Of a stretch of 64,000 nt of DNA, positions 37,599 to 53,647 are shown in pieces. Within the stretch, counting starts at the first letter, position 1. Each line of letters starts with the position of its first letter. Location: NCBI RefSeq assembly GCF_021155765.1, contig NC_060107.1:5442501-5506500 (forward strand), written 5' to 3'. The stretch is from Diprion similis (Eukaryota > Arthropoda > Insecta > Hymenoptera > Diprionidae). The notes under the pieces were generated by a model. It was given only the letters and a program-made list of their open reading frames with translations, was not told the DNA's origin and made no database searches. Position numbers and translations under genes: made by a program.

Positions 37599-39012
37599 GT
37601 TCTCTAAATAAGAAATACCACTATATCCTTATCGAATCATGGTATGACAAACAGCAACTTTGTTCTTATGCACCGTTAGTTATATTATAGTTAAGGTAAG
37701 GCGAACAGCTCCTACTAAATGTGATTAAATATTACTTCGAACCTTTGGTACTGATCTAATGTATGAAAAAATTTGGGTCAACAGGAAAAATAGAGGATTT
37801 TTTTTTTACATAAAATGCAGTTGCTGAGTCTTTATGCGATTTTCGGCGAGAATATCTCCGGGTGGAAAACATTCCACATAATTAAATATATTGCGAATGG
37901 AAAAACTTGAATTATTCGTGACTTGGTTCATGCTAGAATAGAAGGCAAAGAAAGAATATGCATATCTGTGAACCCTCGTAAAAGTAACAGATATACTAAA
38001 GTTGAAAATGGTTGCCTACAGATAGCTTGGATATAACCAAGCCGATTGATAAAAATGTTTAAAAAAAAAAGTAAAGTAATCGCGAATGCCGGGTCAACGC
38101 CACACGCCTGTGGTTTGTTTTTCGTTACACATTAAAAACACCATTTACTCACCCAAGAAATGATATTTTTTTCCGTCACAATAATCTCAGGTCAGGTATA
38201 AATATCAAATTAAAGATGACACAAACGGAAGCTTCATGCAGGAAAAAATGGATGACAACTTGCCGGGTCAATAACGTCCTCAACCCACTCAATTCACTCC
38301 AAGTTGGCCAACGTCAAAATGAGCGCTCATTGGTGGCTGGGAAATAAAGAGTGAACTCACTATATGAGGTGAATCATGAAAAACAGAAAGGTATATTGCG
38401 TACTTGGACTATAGAAATAAATCCTGGGAACCGAAATCTATGCCTCGAGTAGTGAAATAACCTGAAAATTTCGTCTTATGAAAACATATTTCCTGATTCG
38501 ATAGATAGATTCCACAGCGTCTCTATACATTATATAGAACATTACATGGCCGATATTTGCGGTTTCTGTTTCGTTATTTAATGGATATTACCAAAGAGTA
38601 TAGGATATGCTCTTGATCCTATACTCTTTGGATATTACATGCCACATTGTATAACTATTCTGACTATGATTTAGATTTTCGTACTGTCTATCTCATTTCT
38701 GGCCAAGCCTGTAATTTAATAGTTGTCCAATTGTCTGTAAACTACATTCGTGTTTCTAGTCACCAGTGACTAGCTAATGGAGTATCGATTCTTCGAGATA
38801 TATTGTATACAAAATATACAAATATCACACCGTTATCAGCTGCGTTTAATTGAAGGACACGTGGTTTGTAGATGTGGAAACACTTAAATCGCTCAATCAC
38901 GTTTTGATAAGAACTGAATAATTATCTTCGGTGCAAACACAACGGTCTAGTTAAGAACCAGTATCATTCTGGCCCATTATTGTTAATCAAACTTTTTTAC
39001 CGCAGCAAGAGG
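37599..39012. promoter_or_regulatory. Intergenic region between Pep and scu (divergent)
   Basis: Holds both promoters and probable 5' UTRs. CCAAT-like and GC-richer sequence lies around 38270-38350. A 16-bp perfect palindrome sits at 38591-38631. No coding frame can be supported. Confidence 0.5.
38591..38631. repeat. Perfect 16-bp inverted repeat (hairpin)
   Basis: Arms 38591-38606 and 38616-38631 (CCAAAGAGTATAGGAT and its exact reverse complement) surround a 9-base loop. The arms are flanked by a direct repeat of GGATATTA. The layout resembles a template-switch palindrome or a very short fold-back element. Confidence 0.85.
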
Positions 39013-40100
39013 ATGTTGAAGGTATAATAAATTTTAACCAAGTAAATCATGTCTGACCATTAGCATCAAATTCCAATTACTCGATGCTCGATTGTTGTAA
39101 TAATCGTACATAAGAGTTCAATAGTTCAATAATCCATCACCTCTTCTCACTTTGTTCGAACTACTAACTTGACTGGGCACAGAAATCTGTAATTTCTTTC
39201 TGTGACAATCGAGTACTTTATCAATTGTCCCAACAGGGAGCTGTTGCTTTAGTGACTGGAGGGGGATCTGGCCTGGGGTTGGCGACGGTTCAAAGATTTG
39301 TGAAGCAAGGGTCAAAAGTTGTTATTGCTGATCTTGCCACATCTAACTCACGTGAGATCGCAGATCAGCTCGGACCATCTGTAGCATTTTCTCCGACTGA
39401 TGTAAATTTTCAATTGAATCATAAGTTGATCTTCTAAAAATTATATTTTATATTACATTAGGCATGATCTTTATTGAAAATATTGAAATACACAACATGT
39501 TCGTAGGTAAGATCAGAGGAAGATGTCACGACGGCATTGAACTTGGCGAAGAAAAAGTTTGGTAAATTGGACGTGGTCGTAAATTGTGCTGGTATTGGTG
39601 TAGCTTTTAAAACATACAATTTTAATAAGAAGGCTGCACATCATTTGGATGATTTTGTAAATGTACTGATGGTCAATACTGTCGGAACATTCAACGTAAT
39701 TCGATTGGCAGCCGCTCTGATCGGTGAGAATGAGCCTAACGAAGATGGGCAACGGGGAGTCATAGTGAACACATCCAGCATAGCAGCTTTCGATGGACAG
39801 ATCGGCCAAGCTGCTTATGCAGCAAGTAAAGCTGCTGTGGCTGGCATGACTCTTCCCATTGCCAGAGATTTGTCAACTCAAGGTATTCGCGTTGTGACTA
39901 TTGCACCTGGGTTATTCGATACGCCACTGTTACAATCAATCCCTCAGAAAGTGAGAGATTTTCTGGCAGCCACGGTACCCTTTCCACCAAGACTAGGAAA
40001 TCCTGCCGAATATGCACAATTTGTAGAATCGGTTATCGAGAATCCAATGCTTAATGGCGAAGTCATAAGACTGGACGGAGCCTTGAGAATGCAGGCATAA
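39013..40100 (+). CDS. scu: 3-hydroxyacyl-CoA dehydrogenase type-2 / 17beta-HSD10
   Basis: NAD-dependent short-chain dehydrogenase of the mitochondrial matrix. It acts in isoleucine and branched-chain fatty acid oxidation, and in animals it is also a subunit of the tRNA methylation/RNase P complex. Exons: 39013-39021, 39237-39401, 39507-40100; 255 aa, the length I recall for Drosophila scully. The first coding exon has only three codons (Met-Leu-Lys) joined to [14 protein letters not shown]. Visible motifs: cofactor TGGGSGLG, Asp after VVIA, NCAG at 84-87, and the catalytic Ser149, Tyr162 and Lys166 (AAYAASK). The conserved C-terminus is [26 protein letters not shown] is at 40171. Confidence 0.95.
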
Positions 40101-40626
40101 AGTAAATGGCTTCTTCCTTTACTACAGGTTTTTTTATTATGTAGAATTAGTTATGTGAATAATTGTTATAAATAAATAAAGGTATCTGAGCTAGCAGCTC
40201 GAGACACACAGACATTGATTGAGGTATTCTGCTTTAAATAAGGAAAGCCACCACCCGTTCAATCCTAATCCCTCAAGAAGTTGAGACTCGTGAAGGTGTT
40301 CGGAAAATTATCTGAGAGCTATATTACAGGTATCGACAATTCTCTTTATTACTTGAAGTATGTATATTAATATCTTGTAAATATGTTGCAAAAATCGCAA
40401 CTTACTTTTTAACTATTTTCACCTAGAGTATTAGCTAGCAAAAATTGTGTACATAATATTAACATAAAAATATTTAGTTACAGTATGATTAGTCTTTTTT
40501 TCCAAGAACCTCAGGAGAATTCCAAAATTCCAACAAGTGTTGAAATTTGTACTGATGATTTTTCGGAAGAGCCAATTTTTCTGTTAAGGCGGGACATTCT
40601 GTTGTTTCTCCGAGGCCAGGTCAATC
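40101..40626. other. Convergent 3' UTRs of scu and nwk
   Basis: Carries the scu poly(A) signal, and TTTATT at 40345-40350 as a candidate nwk signal on the minus strand. Nothing else is recognisable. Confidence 0.55.
40171..40180 (+). other. Poly(A) signal AATAAATAAA, scu
   Basis: Two overlapping AATAAA hexamers about 70 bases after the scu stop. Confidence 0.6.
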
Positions 40627-43600
40627 CTAGGCATTAGATTCTTTCAAGTTTTGAAGTTTTTCTAATTGATCTGGTTGCAGTTCGTCTGGGATGCTCGCTC
40701 TTCCTCCAACAATTACCTTTTCTTGGACAATGTCTGGCATATCTGCCACTTGAGAATCAATTTCTGTGTCATGTGTCACCAAAGACTGTGAGTTTTCAGC
40801 AGTGCTGGGCCCAGATGTTGAATCTGCCTCGCTACCAGAGCTGCTGCTTACTGGAAAGGGTGCTGAATCAGCAGAGAAATCGTCGACGACAGACTTTTCA
40901 TCACTTTCCTCTACTACCTCCACCTCGTCTCGTTGTACATCAACTTGTTCCTGAAGGTCACTTTCTACTGATTTTTTTACTGAATCTTTTGAAGATTTTT
41001 TAGCTTTGTCTTTTGTTTCCTCTGAAGCCTCGTCCCCATTACTAGGAAACGATCGCTCGATTTCTTCCATAGGTGTAGCTGCGGTAATAACTATCTGAGC
41101 TACACCCAGACCAAACTCATCAGTTTCTTGAGAGGACACTATCCTCTGAACTTCGACATCAGATTCTTGCTCTTGTTGATTCTCATCTTCCTATAATCCA
41201 AATTTAATTCATAATTTATAATGATATGTTAGACAGGTTTTATAGCTTTATGCTCAATTTCTTGACCGGAATAAGATTCCGTTGAGACATTCCCTCTAGT
41301 GTCTGGCATTGTACACATTCGTGTGCAAAATTGTTTTTAGTACTCTGACTTAATGAACATTTTGGTTCAACGTTATTTCTTAGCCAAGGTTCTAGTTATA
41401 CATCGCTGGATGCTTCTCAACTTTTTTATTACTGGTGTAAAAATCTTACTTAGGAGTTATTTCAGTATAATTCTTGATTTACCTGAGGAACCGATTCATC
41501 AGTAACTTCCACAACTTGAGCAGCGAGAGAATATTTATTATTGAAAATGTAAACACATGAAAAATATCAGCTGTCACATGAATAAATAAAAAGAGAACGA
41601 GAGAGAAAATAAAACAATATTCTATGAACTTGCATAGCAAAAGAAAAGAGTAACCTATGTAAGTTATTTTATTGATAAAAATGATTATTTGAAAAATTTA
41701 TTTCGTTGCAAAAACTGAAGAATTCTAGGACTTCAACTTTGGTACTTCAAGACATGCAGGATCCCAACGAAAAAAATCAACGTGCACTTGGCGTATTTTT
41801 CATTTTTGAAAGTACCTATTATTCCTGGTGGCTGGGTATCAACATCGTCTCCAAACTGTGACCCGTAATGGTCGTGTTGATTCTTAGATAATTTGATTGC
41901 AAAACCTTGTTGATCGCTCATCACTTGACTCGGCATATTTTCAGAAAACTCTACACAAACAGAGCGATGAGGAATAAAGGAATTTCATAGGTTTTTACTG
42001 TAGGATAAATGTGACTGTCATCTTTGTTAGACTTTCTCTTAGTAAATTACATTTGTTATTACCAGGTGGAATAGGCTGAGTGATGTCGTCGGATAACAAG
42101 AATTCCGGTATTTCAGGTGGTGTAAATACAGGCGGTGCTGAACTTGGCGGTGTGTTGTCCTCCTGGGATACAATCAAAATGATTTCACTATTTCTATGAA
42201 TTTTCTGTCATATCTTATTCTAGATTGGTCTCAAAATTTGGTATCAAATCGGATCCTACTCAAAGTTTACCTGCGGTGTCAAGGGTGATCCATCAGCGGC
42301 ACACGGTTCGACTATTAGAGATGGGAAAATGCCACATTGGCCACGTAGTTCTCCTTCCCACCAGCCATCATCGACATCGTGTGGTTCTTTTCTTAAAACT
42401 CGCATCACATCTCCTTCCATAAAACTGAGTTCTTCAGCAGAGTTGGCATCATAATCGTACAACGCTATGCAGTACTGTGATGTACCTGGAATGCATTTTA
42501 AATTTATCATTGCTCCACTAATATCACAATCCAAGTCAAGAATGTTTAATGAATGTCATAAATTAATTACCATTCATGTGAGTTTCTATGACAGTGTTTT
42601 CCGTTGTGTCCTGTAAATTCATGTCAGGGTCGACAGCGTCATGGTCGTCAATGGTATAATCTACTGAGGAGAATGAGATTTGCTGAACAAGAGTTCCAGG
42701 TCCTTGTGAACTTAAACCAGATGTAGTGTCTACATCTCTTTCGACGTCCAGATAATTCTGAGGCACAAATCCCTCTTCACCACGATAGTTTCGTGCTCGA
42801 AGCCATCCATCTCCATCACCCTCACCGACAACGTCGAGTTGCTCACTTTCAACAATCGAAAGTTCATCAGGGTTTTGTGCCTATGTGAAAATCAGTTTTT
42901 TATGCACCCATAATTCCACCATCTTGATCCTTAGTGAGTCTTTATTAATTTACACTTCCGAGTACGAATATACTGACTGTGTATGAATAAAGTGCTGTGC
43001 ATTTGTATATTTGCTGGTCAGAAGCCACCTCTGATGACTCTTGCGCTTGATTTGCATCAGTTTTGTCATCGTCATCCCAGTCGACTGTAGTTGCGTCATC
43101 CCAACCAGCAGTGAGTTGCTCTATTCGTTGCTGTTCTTGTTCCAACATTGCTACAAAAAATTTTTTTTGAGTAATCAGCAATGAATAAAGTAACAAATAA
43201 AAACTTAGTAATCAACGATTATGAACAATTTGTTTGTGCCGTTTACCATCAACTTCTGTACTGTCGTGCCTTTGCCTATCTAACTCTTCTGCATTCTCTT
43301 CAGATTGTTCTATGGTGCCATGATTTGTGCCTGGCCTTTCAACTGTTGTGAGATCACTGCCAGCGTCTCCATCACTGTCGTAGAACGAATCTGAGGATGG
43401 ATGTTCCTGAAAATATTCTTATTCTCCACATTGTCTCACTTGACGTTCTTGAATATAAGGTGAGAAGGAATAAAAGCAAACTTATAAACTTTTGATAGTA
43501 ATTTTTGTTGCATTAAGCACAAAATAATTGCTGATGCGTACCGCTACTCCAGATGCATCCGTGCGAACTGAAAGAGAGCTGGCCGAACGCGGCATATCTT

Positions 43601-46600
43601 GCACACTCAATGTTTCTGCTTCTTGTAACAATTCGTCGACGTTGACTATAACAAATTAATACTTTTGAATACAAGGGAAAATTTGTATTGAATACATCTT
43701 GTTGAATGTATGTGAAACAAAGAACTTTTTGCTTTCAAATGGCCCGAAGAAGATTATTCTCGTGGGCGAAATATACATTCTTTATTACTTAACTCACCTC
43801 CACCGTTGCGAAGACAATCAAGCCGCGCTTCAGCCTTCATCTTTGCAGTCTGCACGATAAAAATTAACAATATTATGATAAGTTGTAGAAAACAAGTTCA
43901 CAGTTGCAATTGTATGAGTTGTGTGAAAACGTACTTCAGAGCGTCTGATAGTCTGTTTCAATTCATCCATCTTTGTGTCCAGATCAGGTCCATTTGGATC
44001 ATTAGGATCCGACTGCAATTGAAAATGTGTTAAATTGATGAACACATAAATTTCACAAATTCTATCCTCACGTTATAAATGGTAAAAAATTTCAAATTGT
44101 ATTGAAGGTTCACCTTTTGTCCAGATTCTTTTAGCTGTTGTACAACTTGCAACTTTCTAGTAGCTTCTCTTATAGTATTCCCTTCTCTGGCCATTCTTGT
44201 TGCCCATCGCCGGGCTTCTTTTCCTAATGTTAATGACGCCGAATGGTCTGCGGTCACTCTGAACATGACAGATTTTATTACTGTCTAACTGATCGTGGCC
44301 ATATAGAGTAGGATTGTGAATCATATAAAGTCTCTTACCTGTTGACTGGGTCACTATCGCAAGGTTCAAATTCATATTGTATATGTTGTTTCAATACTGG
44401 ATAGTACAGATAACAGCATTGTAAGTTATACTCCCTGGTGAGCTGTGAAATCAAAATATCTTAAGCAATTCTTGAACCAAACTTCGAGTAAATACATAGT
44501 ATAGTATTTTAAATTTTTAGAAAATAGTAGCACCTGTTGAGCTTGATCACGGATTTTACCGAAACTGTTTTGTGTGGCTAAGCATGTGAGGAGTTCTGTG
44601 CGGCCCATGAGTGTTAGGTATTCAGCTACCTTGTCATAAACACCTTGTTCTAAGAACTGTAATTAATTATGATTAATCAAACAATATGAAGTGGATAGAA
44701 CAGAAATGGGACCTCAAGTAGAACAATGACCTTAATGCAATATTCATATTTATTGAATATACCTGCATCGTTGTCTGCAAGTCCACTACAAAGTATCTAT
44801 TTTGATGAGCGTTAGCAGCAGCGAGACTAAGTAGATAATCATTACGTGCTCCAGTAGATTTCTCCTCCAAAGCATCCCGCTTTGAACTGACCTACGTTGG
44901 CAGATATACAGGGACATTGATTATTCTGAATCACCTTGGAGTAACGTATAAAAATGTATTAGAGAAATGAAAACAAGAAAAATTGTTTAAAATTGAACAT
45001 GGCACCTGAAAAAATTATTTTTACATCATACTTTTGGCTACATCTGTTATAACTATTTTTAAATTTACACATCGGTTACCTTGGCACTATTTTTTTGCAG
45101 TGATGTTATTGACTGGAAAAAAGATCCTTTCTTTTTCTTGAGCCTGGAATGATGTGTAATACAAATTAAAATTTACGAATGTATAGATAGACATTGCTTA
45201 TGTAACAAAGCCTATCTAAGATCGTTGAAATGAGAAAAGGCGACATGAATTAGAGTGAATCGTGAGTATAAAATTTGCGATACCTTCTATTTGAGTTTTG
45301 AAATATGTATTGCAAGATGTATAGTTTTGAATAAAATTTCTTCACCTACTTTTCTTCGATATCTTTGGCTTTGTCGCGGACATCGTGAGCACTGTGCTCT
45401 TCGTCAAAGTAAAACTTTTTTGTCTTATCAACATCTTGCACGCAAGTTTGAAGCTCTTTTTGTACCATCATCAATTGGTCGATAGCCTGAAACGAGTGAT
45501 TCAGTTGCGTATAATTTGCGTCGCGAATAACGTGCTTCGGAAGTATCGATACGTTGCAAATCATTCCTGAGCCTTGCCAGGAGCATATCATATTTCATCA
45601 TACCTTTTTAGAAATTTGAACTTTGTGCAACTTCAAACTCTTTGCATCGTCGGCAATTTGCTGTTGAAAGACTTCGACTGCTGCCAAACGTGCTCTAGCT
45701 AGTTTCTCGTTTTCCTCCAATACAGTTCTCCAAACATTCCACATGTTCCTATGAATCATTGAAAATTACTTCGCAATGTTGAAGTGCAACGTTATAAATT
45801 TTTTTTTTTTTCCAAAAACATGTGAATGAGAATAAATATAATTACCATTTTTCATCCCCACCCTCAATTTTGATATCAGGTATATTTGGAATCTTTTTAT
45901 TCAAGTATGCGGAAGATATTTTAAGTAACGCCTGAAAAACAATTCGAAATCTGAGTCACTATGACACACCTGCTGTATGTGCGGAAACACATAAACTATT
46001 TCATGGCAACGATGTTTGTCTGAAAAAAAATCTCATATATCTTCTCTTCTTTTTTAGAATAGAACAGTTATATGTTGAGAAATAAAACGCATACCTATGT
46101 AAATGACTCTTATAAATCACATCACAAAGACGAGGAAATACATACGATATCACCCTTGGATTTGAATAAAAATTCACCTCACAATGTGAAGAAAAAAACT
46201 ATCAATGGTACATAGGAACGTTGATCATTTAATACCCAGAATTTGTGGAACAGAGTGTGTTGAAGTGATAAAATAGTATGCAAATGTAGAGATAAAGTTG
46301 GAACATGGATAGCGTAATATAAGATTCAGTATATAATATATTAACGGACACATTTTCATACATAGTCGGATCGAATGGGGATGCTACCCATTCATAAATT
46401 AGGAACCAAGTATATGAAAGAAGGAACGTAAACCGGGAATTACAACAGAAACAGGCAGATCGATGATTGAGTAATTATTAATAACTATACTACAATGGTA
46501 ACTGAAACTCACCTCAGAATAGGACTTTTCGATTGCAGATTTCTTAATCGTGAAATTTCTGTACAATTAAATATTAATTGAATATTTTAATTATAATGAA

Positions 46601-47879
46601 GATGTACAAATTGATAAAGCTATATATCGTTACAGTAATATATGCATAATGTATAAAAAAAACGAAACAAAAATTCCGGTAGTAATTTCAAAACGCAAGA
46701 TATTCCATCCATAGGTACTTATGTACAATATTATTTTGTACAAAATATGAAATTCGTTCAAATCTATACAACGTAATGAATAATTATTTTTCTTACACTA
46801 TACACAGGTATGTATATATCTAGTATAATGATACATGCGCTTTGAAAATAGACAGATTCTCGTGTGAATCTAAATATATTAAATAAAAAAAAAAATTTTT
46901 ATGTCAGAAGCGTTCATCTCGTTTTATTATGACTGATGGCACGGTCTTTGGCATTTTATTCTAATCGATCAGAAATCAATTCTGATGATGAAATCTAAAG
47001 GATATTATGCTTTATACGTATCACGTTATCGCATTACCTTGATAAGTTTCAAATCAAGCAACGCTTCAGATAGTATCAAATGTGATTGATAGGGTAATAT
47101 AATAACGTTCAATAATGTACATTTAGTTTATTTATAGCCATCAGCCATAACAAGTGAATATTGAGCGGCAAAAAATAAAAATCAATCAATTTAAAAACAA
47201 AACTCCGATAAAATACCGTAATAATGAACTCCTAAAATTTCTGCGAGCGAACAAAAAAACACTGGGCGTGTAGAGTATGTATGACGCAGTGTTATGTCTA
47301 ATTGTAATCAATCTCACCGTATATCCTCCAGCAAATCGCATTCATGTTGATTTTTTGCCTGCAGTTTCGCTGCCTGTTCGGTATGCAAGTTTTTCAAAAA
47401 CTTTGCATAGTTTCCCTGTATGAAAAAATTTAATAGATTTCTTTAAAACCGCAATTACTCTGCAGTTATAATTGGTATGCGATTGAAATACACGTCAATC
47501 ACGACCTTGCCCTTTTCACTTTACATACTTAAACCGTACGAACTGCATTGCGAGAGTACCTACAGTCGAATTTTCAGAACAAAAGTATGTTCTGTTTATA
47601 ATAGTTTATTAAATTTCATACATTCTTAAAGGTGAGAAGTAACGATTTTTCCCAAACATGAAGCGTTATACGGTAACGTTTCTAACTTCATACTCATAAC
47701 TTATAATAGTGGGGCAATCACTGATTCTTTACTTATCGCGACGATATTATGCGGACAGTCATTTGCTAAATTTTAAGTTTTACCATTCCTTCAATTTATA
47801 CTTAAGTACCGGTTTACGCTTACATAACGATATCATGAAACCATTACAATTTATATGTAATATATATGAATCCGGAAGA

Positions 47880-47919
<40 letters not shown>

Positions 47920-49154
47920 TATACGGGTATATATAGTATATATATACTCTTCCGAATTCACGGCGCACGCCTCACGTAATCAATGATATTATATGATTTC
48001 AAAATATATACGATTCCACTTTTCTTTTTTAACATGATTCAATATTCAGCACTAAAGTAGTGTATTACGGAAAATAAGGTTCACCGATTTGAACTTTGAC
48101 ATAGAATAATTTGAAAACTGCAGCGGTACAGTGTGCGGGAAATGATTATTTATGCAACAAAAAGAATTGAGTAACATCAGCGTGACATGCCTATTTATTC
48201 ATAAGTACCAAAGCGTAGATTGTATATGTATATGTAGGTTTATATTCACATAATATACATAATTGCATTAAATTTTCCTTATACTCTTCACCTTGAGAAA
48301 AAGCTCTGACGTGAATCGAGGAAGCGGGTAATGCCTGCGAGGTTTTTTTTTACCAGCTATAAGACTGCTCGTCTTACTTGTGTAATTAGGGATGAAGGGT
48401 GAGATTAAAGTCGACGAAGCAAACGTAGGATTTCGGAGATAACTGCGATTCGTGAAAAACGTTTGAACGACCATTTTTTCATTCAAGAATGAAGCCTCAC
48501 TGCCTCAAACGTGCAGTAGGTCATCATTTGTAGTAGATATTTACTACATATCTACCATGTACAGCCGAAGCCGATCATGTATTGCGAATAATATTGTAAA
48601 TGCGATCCATATCACACCCACATTATGATTGATGACGGATGTATTCATGACTGAAGATCGTTCCGCGACAGTTGCGATAATTTGAATTTGAATATCGAGC
48701 ATCCAGTTCAATCTTCGATTCGTTGCGAAGTGTGTTAAATATAATAATTACGCGCGAGAGATTGAATGCTTAAATATTGCGAGAATGAACCAACCCGGAA
48801 AATAAGAGGTGAAAACGAAAATACGAGTATAGATTCGTGTAAAATTTAGCGGAGGTAAAAGACCCGGGCATTGATTTTCCCGCTTAGTGTGTTCGTGGTA
48901 TCAATTTTATATTTGGTACCCGGAATCAATAAGGCAGGTCGGAAACCCCCGTGTATAATATTGTATTCGATAATACAGTTGATATGTAAAAGTAAACAGT
49001 AAAGTTGACCGCGGTTCATGGGGCGAGGGGGATGAAATGTTTAATTAATAAATCCAGTCTCCGGCACCGCGAATTCGAGGGTATATCAAGCTTCTGTTAT
49101 CGGTCGCATTTCAATCGGCGATGATGCACTTACTTTTCTTGGGGGCGGCTGCAT
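40627..49154 (-). CDS. nwk: Nervous wreck (F-BAR and SH3 domain protein, FCHSD family)
   Basis: Membrane-bending adaptor that links endosomal membranes to WASP/Arp2/3 and tunes synaptic growth at fly neuromuscular junctions. Exons from the 5' end: 49134-49154, 47318-47415, 46513-46558, 45846-45931, 45604-45748, 45350-45486, 45080-45143, 44763-44891, 44534-44656, 44339-44442, 44114-44258, 43935-44012, 43798-43849, 43542-43645, 43247-43406, 42978-43150, 42571-42880, 42271-42485, 42063-42162, 41816-41950, 41483-41514, 40627-41190; 1006 aa. The start MQPPPRK equals vertebrate FCHSD2. The F-BAR domain spans about 8-330 ([19 protein letters not shown]). SH3-1 is at about 547-605 ([16 protein letters not shown]) and SH3-2 at about 661-722 ([22 protein letters not shown]). 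The tail is acidic and ends in [14 protein letters not shown]. Exon 16 uses a GTCAGT donor. Exon 21 (32 nt, weak AAG acceptor) is the least certain. Confidence 0.94.
47868..47959. repeat. Palindromic AT-rich element in nwk intron 1
   Basis: GAATCCGGAAGAG at 47868-47880 is mirrored by CTCTTCCGAATTC at 47947-47959 (one mismatch). About 66 bases of almost pure TA repeat lie between, with a central CTATACGGGTATATATAG-type sequence. The whole 92-base unit could fold as a long cruciform or hairpin. Confidence 0.8.
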
Positions 49155-50168
49155 GCTGAACACACTTGGCTGCTGCAGCCTCGCCACTAAGTACTGTAAT
49201 TTTTTGGAAATGCCTTCACTGGTTACCAACCCGTATACTACTGCTCTCTTGCCCTCGTCTCAACCTATTTATTGATCGAACCGACGCTTGCGCCCGGAGG
49301 TGTGTTTTCCTCGGTCCACGACATACGCGCGAGACCATCAACCCGCCTGCTCTTCTTCTCCTTTTTACTCTCTATCACGAGATACCTTCTCTATTTTCTT
49401 CTCTCCTCTTTCTATGCCGCTTGCACTCCGAATAAATGAGTAAATAAATGGGAAAACGGATTCAAAAATAATCGGAAATAGAAATAATTATGTACCACTA
49501 AGCGGGGGTGATAATTTGAACGCCCCGCAATTAATAATCGGATGAATAGTGTAATTAAGACAAAGAGAGAGAAAACAAGCGTGAAAAATTTAAGATGTTA
49601 TTTTTTCACTCCAATAATTATGCAACGCGTTCGGATATAATATCGATAATATATAGTACGACTCGTTTTAAGGTCATGCTACATTTTTCGCACACAGTTC
49701 GATTATAGGAAATGAGTAAGGATACTACGCGCTCGTACGCATGATTAGACTGTTCCGTTTGCGAACGCTCATTTGTGCGTAAATTATCATCTATTATAAG
49801 ATATCGAAAGATTGATCGCTGACTGATCCCAAGGTCCGTCTATTTTTGCACAAAGAACCCTTGCGTGAATTCGAACCACGATTTTCAGATCCAGTCATTT
49901 TCCACCTACGCCTAAACATGACAGGGAACGTAAACGTTTCTAACATTTTTCAAAGTTCAAACTGTTGTGGCTAATCTCTATCGTCCGTTGATTTTCACTC
50001 GCAAATTTGCTTCTTATTATAAGTAAAGCTAGGTTGGGTATCGAGAAAGAAAATGATTAAGCGGGTCAGTATGTTGTTTGCAAATTTTATTAAATATATT
50101 TCAAAGTGTATAAACAGGTATAGATAATGTGTCAGATATCTTCTTACTGATATAATTAGGTATATCAT
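49155..50168. other. nwk 5' flank and BTBD10-like 3' UTR
   Basis: Tandem minus-strand spacing. The part next to nwk (about 49155-49450) is CT-rich and likely nwk promoter or 5' UTR. TTTATT at 50086-50091 is a candidate AATAAA for the BTBD10-like gene. No gene can be supported on either strand. Confidence 0.5.
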
Positions 50169-53647
<3,479 letters not shown>

